From Lysobacter sp. Root76 (GTDB taxonomy: Bacteria; Pseudomonadota; Gammaproteobacteria; Xanthomonadales; Xanthomonadaceae): DNA of 64,000 bases. Below, piece after piece: positions 28,429-38,070 of this stretch; the first letter of the stretch is position 1, and the number at the start of each line of letters is the position of its first letter. Location: NCBI RefSeq assembly GCF_001428685.1, contig NZ_LMIK01000001.1:316455-380454 (forward strand). Direction: 5' to 3'. Made by a program: the position numbers and the translations under genes. The notes below the pieces were generated by a model. That model had not been told where the DNA came from. It did not search any database and saw only the letters and a program-made list of their open reading frames with translations.

Positions 28429-29919
28429 CTACTCCGGATTGGCCAGACGCCGCAGCCACGGCATCAGATCGGTGGGCAACAAACCGCGTTCGCCGCCGTC
28501 GCGCGCAGCAGCATCGCCGGCGGCGGAATGCAGCAGGGCGCCGCAGACTGCGGCATCGAACGCATTCAATCGCTGCGCACGCAAGGCGGCGATGGTACCG
28601 CTGAGCACGTCGCCCATGCCGCCCACGGCCATGCCGGGATTGCCTGCGGCGATCACGCAAGGCTCGAGATCGGGCGCGACCACGATGGTGCCCGCCCCCT
28701 TCAACACGATCGCGCAGCCGTAGCGATCGCGCAACGCGCAAGCCGCGGCGAAACGATCGGCCTGCACCTGCGCGGTGTCCATACCGAGCAGGCGCGCCGC
28801 TTCGCCAGGATGCGGCGTCAGCACACTGTCTTCGCGCAGGCGTCGCGGCTTTTGCGCCAACAGATTCAGCGCGTCGGCGTCGAGCAATAAAGGCATTCCG
28901 CTATCGAGCGCGCAGGCATACAGCTCCCGGCCCCAATCCGCCTGCCCCAGGCCGGGGCCCAAAGCGACGAAGTCCGCGCGTTGCAAAGCCTCGCGCAACT
29001 GGGCCGCATCGCGCACTTCGCGCGGCATCGCTTCGGGCAAACGGGACAGCAGCGCGGTCACATGCTCGGCACGCGTGGCGACTTCGACCAGACCGGCGCC
29101 GCTACGCAGCGCCGCTTGCGCGCACAACACGATCGCGCCGCCGCTGCCGTGATCGCCGCCGACGCAGAGCACGCGACCGTTGCGGCCCTTGTGACTGTCG
29201 CGCGAGCGCGGCGACAGCCAGCGGCGCAGATCCTGGGCGCGCACGGCTCGCGCGACGGGCGCGCGATCGAATGCACCGGGTCCGATCTGTAAATCCGCCA
29301 GGGTGCGCTCGCCGATATGGTCCAGCGCCGCGCCGGTGGTCAAACCGATCTTGCGCGCGATGAATTCGATGGTGCAGTCCGCGACCACGGCCGGGGAATA
29401 CGCCGCGCCGCGATCGGCATCGATGCCGCTGGGCACGTCCAAGGCCAGCACCGGCGCCGGCTGCGTATTGATCGCTTCGATCAGTACCGCGGCCTGGCTA
29501 TCTGGCGCGCGCGACAGACCGATACCGAATAAAGCATCGACCACGACATCGGCCCGCAGCGCGCCGCCGTCGTAGATCTCGCTGCGTCCGCCGGCGTTTG
29601 CGTAGTCGCCGGCGGCGCGGCGTGCGAGATCGCTGCGCGGCGCATGCGCGCCCAGATGCAGCACGCACACGTCGCGCCCGCCCGCATGAGCATGAGCGGC
29701 CAGTACGTAGCCATCGCCGCCGTTGTTGCCGGGCCCGCAGACCACCACGATCCGCTGCGCCGACGGCCAACGCCGCAGCAACTCGCGCCAGGCCGCCGCG
29801 CCGGCGCGGCGCATCGGCTCGAACGCGTCGCCGAGCTCGGCGGCCGCGCGCGCCTCGGCCACGCGCAGGGCGGCAGCGTCGTAAAGAGCGGAATCGTCGG
29901 CAAAAACGGGCACTGGCAT
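28429..29919 (-). CDS. nnr: Bifunctional NAD(P)H-hydrate epimerase / ADP-dependent dehydratase
   Basis: Repairs hydrated NADH and NADPH, 496 residues. The N-terminal YjeF_N epimerase domain has VVCGPGNNGGDGYVLAAH and LDVPSGIDADRG. The C-terminal ribokinase-like dehydratase domain has GRVLCVGGDHGSGGA, VLTPHPGEAARLLG, VLKGAGTIV and NPGMAVGGMGDVLSG. It begins the nnr-tsaE-amiC-mutL run and is divergent from queG, with 25 bases between the two starts. Confidence 0.95.
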   Translation of the reverse strand: MPVPVFADDSALYDAAALRVAEARAAAELGDAFEPMRRAGAAAWRELLRRWPSAQRIVVVCGPGNNGGDGYVLAAHAHAGGRDVCVLHLGAHAPRSDLARRAAGDYANAGGRSEIYDGGALRADVVVDALFGIGLSRAPDSQAAVLIEAINTQPAPVLALDVPSGIDADRGAAYSPAVVADCTIEFIARKIGLTTGAALDHIGERTLADLQIGPGAFDRAPVARAVRAQDLRRWLSPRSRDSHKGRNGRVLCVGGDHGSGGAIVLCAQAALRSGAGLVEVATRAEHVTALLSRLPEAMPREVRDAAQLREALQRADFVALGPGLGQADWGRELYACALDSGMPLLLDADALNLLAQKPRRLREDSVLTPHPGEAARLLGMDTAQVQADRFAAACALRDRYGCAIVLKGAGTIVVAPDLEPCVIAAGNPGMAVGGMGDVLSGTIAALRAQRLNAFDAAVCGALLHSAAGDAAARDGGERGLLPTDLMPWLRRLANPE

Positions 29920-29944
29920 CGCACGATTCTATACTTGCCTCATC

Positions 29945-31039
29945 GTGAGCCCGCACCCCGCCAGCCCGGAACCGACACCCGCCGCCGCACCCGACTACGC
30001 GGCGCTGGCCCTGCGTATCCGCGATCTGGCGCGCGAGCTGGGTTTTCAGCGCTGCGGCATCGCCGGGATCGAATTGGGGCCGGACGAGGACTATCTGCGC
30101 GACTGGCTGGCCCAGGGCCTGTACGGCTCGATGGACTGGATGGCGCGCCACGGCGAGCTGCGTTCGCGGCCGCAGGAGCTGATCCCGGGAACCCTGCGGG
30201 TGATCTCGGTCGGCCTGGACTACGGCCGCAACGACGACGACGACGCCTGGGCCACCCTCGCCGACCGCGAACGCGCCTACGTCGCCCGCTACGCGCTGGG
30301 CCGCGACTATCACAAACTGATGCGCCAGCGCCTGCAGCGTCTGGCCGACCGCATCGGCGAGACCGTGGGCCCGTTCGGGCATCGCGTATTCGTCGATTCG
30401 GCGCCGGTGCTGGAACGCGCCCTGGCGCGCAACGCCGGCCTGGGCTGGATCGGCAAGCACACCTGCCTGATCGACAAGGACGGCGGCTCCTGGTTTTTCC
30501 TGGGCGAGATCTACGTCGACCTGCCGCTGCCGGTCGACGCGCCGGCCAGCGCGCATTGCGGCACCTGCGTGCGCTGCATCGAGGTGTGCCCGACCCAGGC
30601 CATCGTCGCCCCGCATCGGCTCGATGCGCGCCGCTGCATCGCCTACCTGACCATCGAGCACGAAGGCGCGATCCCCGAGGAACTGCGGCCGGCGATCGGC
30701 AACCGCATCTTCGGCTGCGACGACTGCCAGCTGGTCTGCCCCTGGAACAAGTTCGCCAAGCGCACCGACGAGCCCGACTTCCGCGCCCGCAACGATCTCG
30801 ACCGCGCCAGCCTGGCGCAGCTGTTCGCCTGGAGCGAAGCCGAGTTCCTGCAGCGCACCGAAGGCTCGGCGATCCGCCGCAGCGGCCACGAGCGCTGGCT
30901 GCGCAACATCGCGGTCGCGCTGGGCAATGCGCCGGGGACGCCCGAGGTGATCGATGCCTTGCGCTCGCGCCGCGACGCCGACAGCGCGGTGGTGCGCGAG
31001 CACGTGGAGTGGGCGCTGGCGCGGCATGGCGTCGATTGA
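29945..31039 (+). CDS. queG: Epoxyqueuosine reductase
   Basis: Cobalamin and Fe-S enzyme for the last step of queuosine synthesis in tRNA, 364 residues. GLGWIGKHTCLIDKDGGSWF is a family marker. The two 4Fe-4S motifs are CGTCVRCIEVCPTQAI and CDDCQLVCPWNKF. The start is GTG 29945, because there is no ATG before the conserved ALRIRDLARELGFQRCGIAG. It faces away from nnr, so both promoters must lie in or near a 25-base gap. A few C-terminal helices resemble HEAT repeats, as in other members. Confidence 0.94.
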   Translation: MSPHPASPEPTPAAAPDYAALALRIRDLARELGFQRCGIAGIELGPDEDYLRDWLAQGLYGSMDWMARHGELRSRPQELIPGTLRVISVGLDYGRNDDDDAWATLADRERAYVARYALGRDYHKLMRQRLQRLADRIGETVGPFGHRVFVDSAPVLERALARNAGLGWIGKHTCLIDKDGGSWFFLGEIYVDLPLPVDAPASAHCGTCVRCIEVCPTQAIVAPHRLDARRCIAYLTIEHEGAIPEELRPAIGNRIFGCDDCQLVCPWNKFAKRTDEPDFRARNDLDRASLAQLFAWSEAEFLQRTEGSAIRRSGHERWLRNIAVALGNAPGTPEVIDALRSRRDADSAVVREHVEWALARHGVD

Positions 31040-31471
31040 GATTGCCGCAGGCGCTTTGGGGTAGGAGCGGCGTAAGCCGCGACCGAAGATTCGCGAGGCG
31101 CCGCGAGCGTCCCTATTACGAGGCGCTCCCGACGTCAGTCGCCATTCGACTGCGCTCGCAGCGCCGCGAAGTCACTTGACCCCCGCCTTCGCGGGGATGA
31201 CGAGCTATAGAGCGTCGCTACGCAGGTCGATCGCGGGACGCCGCGGTGCGCCTTTGGCTTACCGCACCCCGCGGGTAGGGATGCCCGCCTTCCGAAATGA
31301 CGAGCTGTGAAGCGTAGGGTGCGGTGATAACCGCACCGTTGCGATGCCGCGACCGGGGGATGGATCGCGGGACGCTGCGATGCGCCGTTGGCTTACCGCA
31401 CCCTACGCCAACCTGCGCGCCATGCTTTGGCGACCGGACGATCATCTGTGGGCCGCGCTATGGCGGCCGCC
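31040..31471. repeat. 432-base intergenic region packed with repeats
   Basis: No gene. From left: a REP-like element (GTAGGAGCGGCGTAAGCCGC from about 31061), a CCCCGC-CTTC-GCGGGG hairpin (31181-31196), and a 41-base direct repeat (31229-31269 and 31363-31403) beginning GATCGCGGGACG. There is also an inverted pair GCGTAGGGTGCGGT / ACCGCACCCTACGC at 31312 and 31395. It lies between the convergent queG and pgi ends. Confidence 0.75.
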
Positions 31472-32989
31472 TCAACCGCGCAGCTGCAGAATCAACTCGC
31501 GCGTAACCGGATCCTCAGCCTCGGCCTCACCGGACAGCGCCGGCAGCAGACGGCTGGCGACCTGCTTGCCGAGCTCGACGCCGAACTGGTCGAAGGCGTT
31601 GATGTCCCAGAACACCGACTGCAGGTAGACGCTGTGCTCGTACAGCGCCAGCAGCGCGCCCAGCGAACGCGGGCTAAGCGCGTCGAGCAGGATGGTGGTG
31701 CTCGGCCGGCCGCCGGCATAGGCGCGGTGCGGGTCGTCGCTGGCCTGGCCGTTGGCGAAGGCCTCGGTCTGCGCCAGCAGGTTGGCCTGCAGCGCGCGAT
31801 GATTTTCGGGATACGGCGCATCGGCGCGGATCACGCCGATGAAATCGCCCGGCACGATCGAGCTGCCCTGGTGCAGGGCCTGGAAGAAGCTGTGCTGGGT
31901 GTCGGTGCCGACGCCGCCCCACCACACCGGCACGGTGTCGCCGACGATGGCGCTGCCGTCCAGCCGCGTCGACTTGCCCAGGCTCTCCATCACCAGCTGC
32001 TGCAGGTAGTTCGAAAGCAGCTTGAGGCGGTCGTCGTAGGCCAGCACGGCCTGGGTCGCGTAACCCAGACCGTTGCGGTTCCAGACCGAGGTCAGCGCGT
32101 GCCAGGCCGCCAGGTTGCGCGGCGGCGGCGTGTCGAGCACGTGCGCGTCCATTTCGGCGGCGCCGTCGAGGAAGGCCTCGAACGCGTCCATGCCGATCGC
32201 CAGCGCGATCGGCAGGCCGACCGCCGACCACAGCGAATAACGCCCGCCGACCCAGTCCCACATCGGCAGGATGCGTTCGGGCGGAATCGCGAACGCGGCC
32301 GCGGGACGCTCGACGTTGGCGCTGATCGCGTACAGGCGATTGCCGGCGTGCGCGCCCAGCCAGTCGCGGACCACGCCGCCGTTGAGCAGGGTTTCCTGGG
32401 TGCCGAAGGTCTTGGAGATCAGCAGCGCGGCGGTGCGCGCCGGATCGAGGCCGGCCAGGGTGCGCTGGGCGGCGTGGCCGTCGACGTTGGACAGGAAGTG
32501 GACCCGGAAACGGCCCGGGACGGCGCCGCTGAGCGCGTCGGCGGCCAGGCGCGGCCCCAGATCGGAGCCGCCGATGCCGACGCTGACGATGTCGGTGACG
32601 TCGCTGGCGGACAGTTCGTCGACGATCGCGCGCATGCGCTTGCGCGCCTGCAGCGCCTGGGCGTGGGCGTCGCGCGCGACCTGCGCCTGGGAGAAATCGC
32701 CGCGCAGCGCGGTGTGCAGCGCCGGCCTGCCTTCGGTGATATTGACGGTCTGGCCGTCGAACAGCGCGCGCAGGCGCGGGCCGAAGCCGGCGCCTTCGGC
32801 CGCCGCGAACAGCGCGGCCAGGGCCTCGCGGTCGTAGTGCTGGCGCGCGAAGCTGGCGTAGACCGGGCCGACCCGCAGCGCGAAATCCTGCGCGCGGGCC
32901 GGGTCGGCGGCGATCAGCTGCGGCAGCCCGGTGCGGGCGACGCGCCCCGCCTGGGCGCTCAGTGGGCTCAGTCGGGATTCGTCGCTCAT
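31472..32989 (-). CDS. pgi: Glucose-6-phosphate isomerase
   Basis: Interconverts glucose-6-phosphate and fructose-6-phosphate, 505 residues. The signatures [38 protein letters not shown] and [20 protein letters not shown] are all present, as is the C-terminal [11 protein letters not shown]. The ATG at 32989 lies 8 bases after the panD stop, so pgi is the last gene of the pcnB-folK-panBCD run. Confidence 0.96.
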   Translation of the reverse strand: MSDESRLSPLSAQAGRVARTGLPQLIAADPARAQDFALRVGPVYASFARQHYDREALAALFAAAEGAGFGPRLRALFDGQTVNITEGRPALHTALRGDFSQAQVARDAHAQALQARKRMRAIVDELSASDVTDIVSVGIGGSDLGPRLAADALSGAVPGRFRVHFLSNVDGHAAQRTLAGLDPARTAALLISKTFGTQETLLNGGVVRDWLGAHAGNRLYAISANVERPAAAFAIPPERILPMWDWVGGRYSLWSAVGLPIALAIGMDAFEAFLDGAAEMDAHVLDTPPPRNLAAWHALTSVWNRNGLGYATQAVLAYDDRLKLLSNYLQQLVMESLGKSTRLDGSAIVGDTVPVWWGGVGTDTQHSFFQALHQGSSIVPGDFIGVIRADAPYPENHRALQANLLAQTEAFANGQASDDPHRAYAGGRPSTTILLDALSPRSLGALLALYEHSVYLQSVFWDINAFDQFGVELGKQVASRLLPALSGEAEAEDPVTRELILQLRG

Positions 32990-32997
32990 GCGTTCTC

Positions 32998-33378
32998 TCA
33001 GGCCGCCTGGGCCGGCATGGAAGTGTTGGTGTGGGTCAGCTGGTTGTGGCGGTCGACATAGACCAGGGTCGGCTTGTACTTCGCCGCTTCGGCCTCGTCG
33101 CAGACGCCATAGGCGCAGATGATGACCAGATCGCCCGGCTGGGCCCGGTGCGCGGCCGCGCCGTTGACCGAGATCACGCCGCTGCCCTCTTCGCCGCGGA
33201 TGGCGTAGGTGACGAAGCGCTGGCCGTTGTTGACGTTGTAGATGTGGACCTGTTCGTACTCGCGGATGCCGGAAATATCGAGCAGGCGGCCGTCGATCGC
33301 GCAGGACCCTTCGTAGTGGAGCTCGGCGTGGGTGACCGTGGCGCGGTGGATCTTGGCCTTGAGCAGGTTGAGTTGCAT
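32998..33378 (-). CDS. panD: Aspartate 1-decarboxylase (pyruvoyl enzyme precursor)
   Basis: Makes beta-alanine for pantothenate, 126 residues, as in E. coli. The self-cleavage site Gly24-Ser25 is in [10 protein letters not shown]; the new N-terminal Ser becomes the pyruvoyl group. [16 protein letters not shown] and [21 protein letters not shown] are standard. It lies downstream of panC with a 110-base gap. Confidence 0.96.
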   Translation of the reverse strand: MQLNLLKAKIHRATVTHAELHYEGSCAIDGRLLDISGIREYEQVHIYNVNNGQRFVTYAIRGEEGSGVISVNGAAAHRAQPGDLVIICAYGVCDEAEAAKYKPTLVYVDRHNQLTHTNTSMPAQAA

Positions 33379-33488
33379 GTTCTTAACTCCGTCCGCGGAC
33401 GCGCGGGCGCGAAAAACCGAAGTCTAGCAGCGCATGGCGCGCTGCAACATCGGCGGGACCGACCGGCCCTGGAACGGTGTATCCGCGT

Positions 33489-34337
33489 TCAGGCGGCGAA
33501 TTCGAGGTTATCGATCAGGCGGGTGCGGCCGAGCCGGGCCGCGATCAGGGCGACCCGTGGCGCGTCGGCCGCGCCGGTCTCCGGCAGGCCCAGGTCCTGG
33601 CGCCGGATCGCTGCATAGTCGACGACGAAGCCGGCCGTTTCCAGGCGCAGCGCGGCTTCGGCCTCGACCGCATCGCGCGGGGTGCCGGCCTGCAGCGCCT
33701 GCCGCATCCATTGCAGGCAGCGGTGGATCTCGGCCGCGCGCGGGCGCTCCTCGGCGGACAGGTATTGGTTGCGCGAGCTCATCGCCAGGCCGTCGGCCTC
33801 GCGCAGGGTGTCGCCGGCGACGATCTCGATCGGGAACGCCAGGTCATGCACCAGATAGCGGATCACCGCCAGCTGCTGGTAGTCCTTGCGCCCGAACACC
33901 GCCACGTCCGGCCGCACCTGGTTGAACAGGCGCGCGACCACGGTGGCGACGCCGTCGAAATGGCCGGGGCGGTGCGCGCCCTCCAGGCCATCGGTGACGT
34001 GCGGCACCTGCACCTGGACGGTGGCCTGCGGCCCGTAGGGGTACATGGTTTCGACCGACGGCAGCCACATCAGGTCGGCGCCGGCCGCGGCCAGGCCGGC
34101 GGCGTCGGCCTCCGGCGTGCGCGGGTAACGGCCGTAGTCCTCGTTGGGGCCGAACTGGGTCGGATTGACGAACACGCTGACCACGACCCGGTCGGCGCGT
34201 ACGCGCGCCAGTTTCACCAGCGAATGGTGGCCGGCGTGCAGATTGCCCATGGTCGGCACGAAGGCCACGCGCAGGCCTTCGCGACGCCAGGCGTCGATGG
34301 TGGAACGCAGTACGGCCAGATCGTCGACGGTCAGCAT
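33489..34337 (-). CDS. panC: Pantothenate synthetase
   Basis: Joins pantoate and beta-alanine using ATP, 282 residues. The HIGH-like motif is VPTMGNLHAGHHSL, FGRKDYQQLAVIRYLV follows, and the KMSKS-like part is GLAMSSRNQYLS. The ATG at 34337 begins MLTVDDLAVLRSTI. It lies between panB and panD, so the three pan genes give a complete route from ketopantoate and aspartate. Confidence 0.96.
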   Translation of the reverse strand: MLTVDDLAVLRSTIDAWRREGLRVAFVPTMGNLHAGHHSLVKLARVRADRVVVSVFVNPTQFGPNEDYGRYPRTPEADAAGLAAAGADLMWLPSVETMYPYGPQATVQVQVPHVTDGLEGAHRPGHFDGVATVVARLFNQVRPDVAVFGRKDYQQLAVIRYLVHDLAFPIEIVAGDTLREADGLAMSSRNQYLSAEERPRAAEIHRCLQWMRQALQAGTPRDAVEAEAALRLETAGFVVDYAAIRRQDLGLPETGAADAPRVALIAARLGRTRLIDNLEFAA

Positions 34338-34457
34338 GTCTTGCTCGTGGATAAGGTGGAGGCGGCGAAATCCGGTGGCGCCGCCACCGCAGGCTGCGGA
34401 TTACACGCCGATACGGCGGCGATCACAACGGCCGCGCGCGCAACGCTGGGTTCGACC

Positions 34458-34485
34458 GGCTGGCTTCAACTGGCTGGCTTCAACC
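34458..34485 (-). repeat. 14-base tandem duplication at the panB stop codon
   Basis: Two units of GGCTGGCTTCAAC plus one base at 34458 and 34472; the second spans the panB stop codon (34480-34482). The duplication has left the upstream copy in the panB-panC spacer. Confidence 0.7.
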
Positions 34486-35313
34486 GGCGTAGGAATGCGC
34501 CTCGTCCGGGAAGCGGCGCTCGCGTACGGCGTCGGCGTAGGCCCGGAACGCGCCCTCGATCGAGCCGCCTTCGGCGAGGAAATCCTTGACGAACTTGGGC
34601 CTGCGGTGGCCGGAATTCACGCCCAGCAGATCGTGCAGCACCAGCACCTGGCCGTCGCATTGCAGGCCCGCGCCGATGCCGATGGTCGGGATCGCGAGAT
34701 CGGCGGTGATCGCGGCGGCGACCGGATTGGGCACGCATTCCAGCACCAGCAGCGTGGCGCCGGCGTCCTGGACCGCGCGCGCATCCTCGCGCAGGCGCGC
34801 CGCAGCGGCTTCGTCGCGGCCCTGGACCTTGTAGCCGCCCAGGCGCAACACCGACTGCGGGGTCAGGCCCAGATGCGCGCAGACCGGAATCTCGCGCTCG
34901 ACCAGGAAACGGATCACCTCGAGCTTGTGGCCCGCGCCTTCGAGCTTGACCATCGCCGCGCCGGCCTGCAGCAGCGCGGTCGAAGCCTCCAGCGCGCGCT
35001 CGGGCGTGGCGTCGGACTGGAACGGCAGGTCGGCGATCAGCAAGGCCTTGGACAGGCCGCGCGCGACGCAGGCGGTGTGGTAGGCGATGTCGGCCACGCG
35101 CACCGGCAAGGTGCTGTTGTGGCCCTGCACCACCATACCCAGGGAATCGCCGATCAGCACCAGGTCGATGCCGACCGCGTCCATGCTGCGCGCGAAGCCG
35201 GCGTCGTAGCAGGTCAGCATGACCAGCGGGCGGCCTTCGCGCTTGGCGTCGGCGAGCATGGGCACGGTCCAGGCGGTCTTGCGCGGGGTGTCGGTGGGGG
35301 CCGAGGTGTACAT
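34480..35313 (-). CDS. panB: 3-methyl-2-oxobutanoate hydroxymethyltransferase
   Basis: First committed enzyme of pantothenate synthesis; it makes ketopantoate from 2-oxoisovalerate and methylene-THF. It has 277 residues. [30 protein letters not shown] and [13 protein letters not shown] are diagnostic, as is the C-terminal [13 protein letters not shown]. The ATG at 35313 is 64 bases after the folK stop. Confidence 0.96.
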   Translation of the reverse strand: MYTSAPTDTPRKTAWTVPMLADAKREGRPLVMLTCYDAGFARSMDAVGIDLVLIGDSLGMVVQGHNSTLPVRVADIAYHTACVARGLSKALLIADLPFQSDATPERALEASTALLQAGAAMVKLEGAGHKLEVIRFLVEREIPVCAHLGLTPQSVLRLGGYKVQGRDEAAAARLREDARAVQDAGATLLVLECVPNPVAAAITADLAIPTIGIGAGLQCDGQVLVLHDLLGVNSGHRRPKFVKDFLAEGGSIEGAFRAYADAVRERRFPDEAHSYAG

Positions 35314-35377
35314 GGTCGGTGGGTCTCGCCCGGCCGATCGCCGGACGCTCGCGGGGGGTAGCCCTATAACTTAACGC

Positions 35378-35878
35378 CTAAGCCAGCGTTTGTATGTCGC
35401 CCGGTTCGAGTCCGGCCAAGGCTTCGCGCGCCGGCCCGATGCCGGGAATGTGCGCATCCGGCGCGATTTCGAGCAGCGGCAGCAGCGCGAACGCGCGCTC
35501 ATGCAGGTGCGGATGCGGCACGCGCAGACCGGGTTCGTCGAGACTGCGCTGTCCGTACAGCAGCAGATCCAGGTCCAGCGTGCGCGGGCCCCAACGGTCG
35601 CTGCCGTCGTCGCGGCGGTCGCGACCGGCCTCGCGTTCGATCGCCAGCATCGCCGCCAGCAGGGCCTGCGGCGACAGTCCGGTCTCCAGCATCGCCGCGG
35701 CATTGACGAAATCCGGCTGCGCGGTCACGCCCCAGGCCGGCGTGCGGTACAGCGAGGACGCGCGCAGCAGGCGCGTGCCCGGCAACTCAGCCAGGGCCGC
35801 GAACGCGCCGCGCAGGATCGCGGCGCTATCGCCCAGGTTGCTGCCCAGGCCGACGAACGCGACCTCGGCCGGGTTCAT
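35378..35878 (-). CDS. folK: 2-amino-4-hydroxy-6-hydroxymethyldihydropteridine pyrophosphokinase
   Basis: Folate pathway enzyme, 166 residues. The family marks are FVGLGSNLGDSAA, SSLYRTPAWG, DFVNAAAMLETGLSP and the signature RWGPRTLDLDLLLYG. It overlaps the pcnB stop by ATGA, so the two are translationally coupled. Confidence 0.95.
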   Translation of the reverse strand: MNPAEVAFVGLGSNLGDSAAILRGAFAALAELPGTRLLRASSLYRTPAWGVTAQPDFVNAAAMLETGLSPQALLAAMLAIEREAGRDRRDDGSDRWGPRTLDLDLLLYGQRSLDEPGLRVPHPHLHERAFALLPLLEIAPDAHIPGIGPAREALAGLEPGDIQTLA

Positions 35879-37245
35879 TCGCCGTCGTGGCCGACCGCAC
35901 CGGCCTCGGCTCCGCCGCCGCTACGGCGACGGCGGCGGCGCTTGCGCGGCGCGGCGCCCGGTTCCGCGTCGGACGGCGGCTGCGCGTCCAGCTGCGCGGC
36001 CAGTTCGTCGTCGGGTTTGCCCTGGGCTTCGCTCCAGAACGCGACATCGGCCGCATGCTCGTCGGACGCGGCCAGGCGCAGGTTGAGGAAATCATAGGCA
36101 GCGCGGAAACGCGGATGCGACAGCAGCCGGAATACGCGCTTGCGCTGGCGCTGGGAGAAGCGCGTCTGCAGCAGCCAGATCTCCTGCATCGGCAGGGAGA
36201 AACGCCGCGGCAGCGCGATCGTTTCCAACTGGTGCACGGTGACCCGGTCGGCGGCGCGGCGCTGGGCTTCGACCGCATGCATGCCCTGCGCCTGCAGCGC
36301 CATCAACGCGCGGCAATAGGCCGGCCACAGCAGCATCGCGAACAGGAACGCCGGCGACACCGGCTCGTCGTTGGCGACGCGGGTATCGGTGCCCTGCAGG
36401 CCCTCCAGCAGCATGCGCCGCAGAGCGCCGCTGCGATTGGACTTGAGCGCGGCCGCGGTCTCCGGCAGCAGCGCCGGCAACAGGCCGTAACGCTCCAGGC
36501 CGAGGAAGCTCTGCACCGCGTGCCCGGACAGGAACAGCTTCAGGCATTCCTCGAACAAACGCGCCGGCGCGGCTTCGCTGAGCAGCGAGGCCAGGGCCGG
36601 GATCGGCGCCGCGGTCGCGGCCTCGATCTCGAAGCCGAGTTTGGCCGCCAGGCGCACCGCGCGCAGCATCCGCACCGGGTCTTCGCGGTAACGCGTTTCC
36701 GGATCGCCGATCAGGCGCATCAGGCGGTTCTGCACATCCTCGAAACCGCCGACGTAATCGCGCACCGAGAAATCCTCGACCGCGTAGTACAGCGCGTTGG
36801 CGGTGAAGTCGCGGCGGACCGCGTCGTCCTCGATGCTGCCGTAGACGTTGTCGCGGACCAGGCGGCCGCCGTTGTCGGTCTCGCGATCGCCGCTGCCGTC
36901 GTCGATGTTGGCGCGGAAGGTCGCGACCTCGATGATCTCGCGGCCGTAGACCACGTGCGCCAGGCGGAAGCGGCGGCCGATCAGGCGGCAGTTGCGGAAC
37001 AGGCCCTTGACCTGCTCCGGGGTGGCGTCGGTGGCGACGTCGAAGTCCTTGGGGTGGCCGCCGACCAGGATGTCGCGCACGGCGCCGCCGACCAGGTAGC
37101 CGCCGAAGCCGGCGTCGCGAAGTCGGTACAGCACCCGCAGCGCGTTGGGACTGATCTCCTTGCGCGAGACGTTGTGCTGTTCGCGCGGGATCACCCGCAG
37201 CATGGGATGGACGTGGTCATGACCGTTGGGATTTTCGGGCTGCAT
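35875..37245 (-). CDS. pcnB: Poly(A) polymerase I
   Basis: Adds poly(A) tails that promote RNA decay. The nucleotidyltransferase core has LVGGAVRDILVGGHPKDFDVATDATPEQV and RLAHVVYGREIIEVATFR, and the RNA-binding part follows. The C-terminus is a basic Arg-rich tail (KRRRRRR), common in this family. The frame is open to an ATG at 37353, but that codon lies inside the -10 of the tRNA-Glu promoter and has no ribosome site. I prefer ATG 37245 (MQPENPNGHDHV), giving 456 residues. MLRVIPREQHNVSRKEIS at 37203 is also possible. Core call certain, start uncertain. Confidence 0.93.
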   Translation of the reverse strand: MQPENPNGHDHVHPMLRVIPREQHNVSRKEISPNALRVLYRLRDAGFGGYLVGGAVRDILVGGHPKDFDVATDATPEQVKGLFRNCRLIGRRFRLAHVVYGREIIEVATFRANIDDGSGDRETDNGGRLVRDNVYGSIEDDAVRRDFTANALYYAVEDFSVRDYVGGFEDVQNRLMRLIGDPETRYREDPVRMLRAVRLAAKLGFEIEAATAAPIPALASLLSEAAPARLFEECLKLFLSGHAVQSFLGLERYGLLPALLPETAAALKSNRSGALRRMLLEGLQGTDTRVANDEPVSPAFLFAMLLWPAYCRALMALQAQGMHAVEAQRRAADRVTVHQLETIALPRRFSLPMQEIWLLQTRFSQRQRKRVFRLLSHPRFRAAYDFLNLRLAASDEHAADVAFWSEAQGKPDDELAAQLDAQPPSDAEPGAAPRKRRRRRRSGGGAEAGAVGHDGE

Positions 37246-37329
37246 CGAGCGGTCGTCGCCGCGGTTGGGATCGTTGCTGCGGGGCAGCGGATCGCTGTGG
37301 GGAGGTGAACGGCGGCCGGTCGGAACCGG

Positions 37330-37358
37330 TTGCCGAGCGCTATTCAGCCCCATATACT
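37330..37358 (+). promoter_or_regulatory. Sigma-70 promoter of tRNA-Glu
   Basis: TTGCCG, 17-base spacer, TATACT, ending 43 bases before the mature tRNA. The following AGCAGGCCGC is GC-rich, as in stringently controlled stable-RNA promoters. Confidence 0.8.
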
Positions 37359-37401
37359 AGCAGGCCGCATACGATTGAGAGTCGGATGCGGGTTTACCTC
37401 A

Positions 37402-37477
37402 GCTCCCTTCGTCTAGAGGCCTAGGACGTGGCCCTCTCAAGGCTAAAACACGAGTTCGAATCTCGTAGGGAGCGCCA
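37402..37477 (+). tRNA. tRNA-Glu (anticodon CTC)
   Basis: It folds as a full cloverleaf: acceptor GCTCCCT/AGGGAGC, D arm GTCTAGAGGCCTAGGAC, anticodon arm TGGCC-CTCTCAA-GGCTA with anticodon CTC, T arm ACGAG-TTCGAAT-CTCGT, discriminator G and an encoded CCA. It reads GAG codons. Confidence 0.95.
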
Positions 37478-37484
37478 AATCTTG

Positions 37485-37518
37485 AAAGCCCGCGCAGCGA
37501 TGCGCGGGCTTTTTCTTT
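37485..37518 (+). terminator. Rho-independent terminator after tRNA-Glu
   Basis: AAAGCCCGCGCA, loop GCGA, TGCGCGGGCTTT, then TTCTTT. It starts 8 bases after the tRNA CCA. Confidence 0.9.
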
Positions 37519-37657
37519 AGTACAGGCGGCTTTACAGGCGCTGCAGGCGCGGCGATGAGAGTCGCTCGCAACAACGCCGGGCGGCCGCGAAACGCTAGGT
37601 TTGCGCCCTCGCCTGTCGCTAAACTAGCCACGCCGACCATCCACGGAAGACCGTTCC

Positions 37658-37981
37658 ATGCCCTTCGTCGTCACCGAGAACTGCATCAAGTGCAAGTACA
37701 CCGACTGCGTCGAGGTGTGCCCGGTCGACTGTTTTCACGAAGGCCCGAATTTCCTGGTGATCGATCCGGACGAGTGCATCGACTGCACCTTGTGCGAGCC
37801 GGAATGCCCGATCAATGCGATCTATCCCGAGGACGACGTGCCGGCCGGACAGGAGGCGTTCGTGGCGCTCAACGCCGAACTCGCCAAGGCCTGGCCGGTG
37901 ATCACCACGCGCAAGGACGGCCTGGCCGACGCCAAGGACTGGGAAGGCAAGCCGGACAAGCTCGACCTGCTCGAACGCTGA
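37658..37981 (+). CDS. fdxA: 7Fe ferredoxin (FdxA type)
   Basis: Ferredoxin of 107 residues with a 3Fe-4S and a 4Fe-4S cluster. The N-terminal motif is [18 protein letters not shown] and the second is [16 protein letters not shown]. The C-terminal extension [21 protein letters not shown] is standard for the Azotobacter FdI-like group. It stands alone between a tRNA and convergent bamC/dapA genes and has its own terminator. Its redox partner is unknown. Confidence 0.93.
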   Translation: MPFVVTENCIKCKYTDCVEVCPVDCFHEGPNFLVIDPDECIDCTLCEPECPINAIYPEDDVPAGQEAFVALNAELAKAWPVITTRKDGLADAKDWEGKPDKLDLLER

Positions 37982-38023
37982 GCCCAGGCGCGGCGGCAGT
38001 CGCCGACGCCGAAACCGCATACG

Positions 38024-38053
38024 AAAACGGGCGTCCAGGGCGCCCGTTTTCTT
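38024..38053 (+). terminator. Rho-independent terminator after fdxA
   Basis: AAAACGGGCG, loop TCCAGGG, CGCCCGTTTT, then CTTT. The A-run on the left may allow it also to end the convergent bamC-like transcript. Confidence 0.88.
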
Positions 38054-38070
38054 TGCGGCATGGCAGCGGA

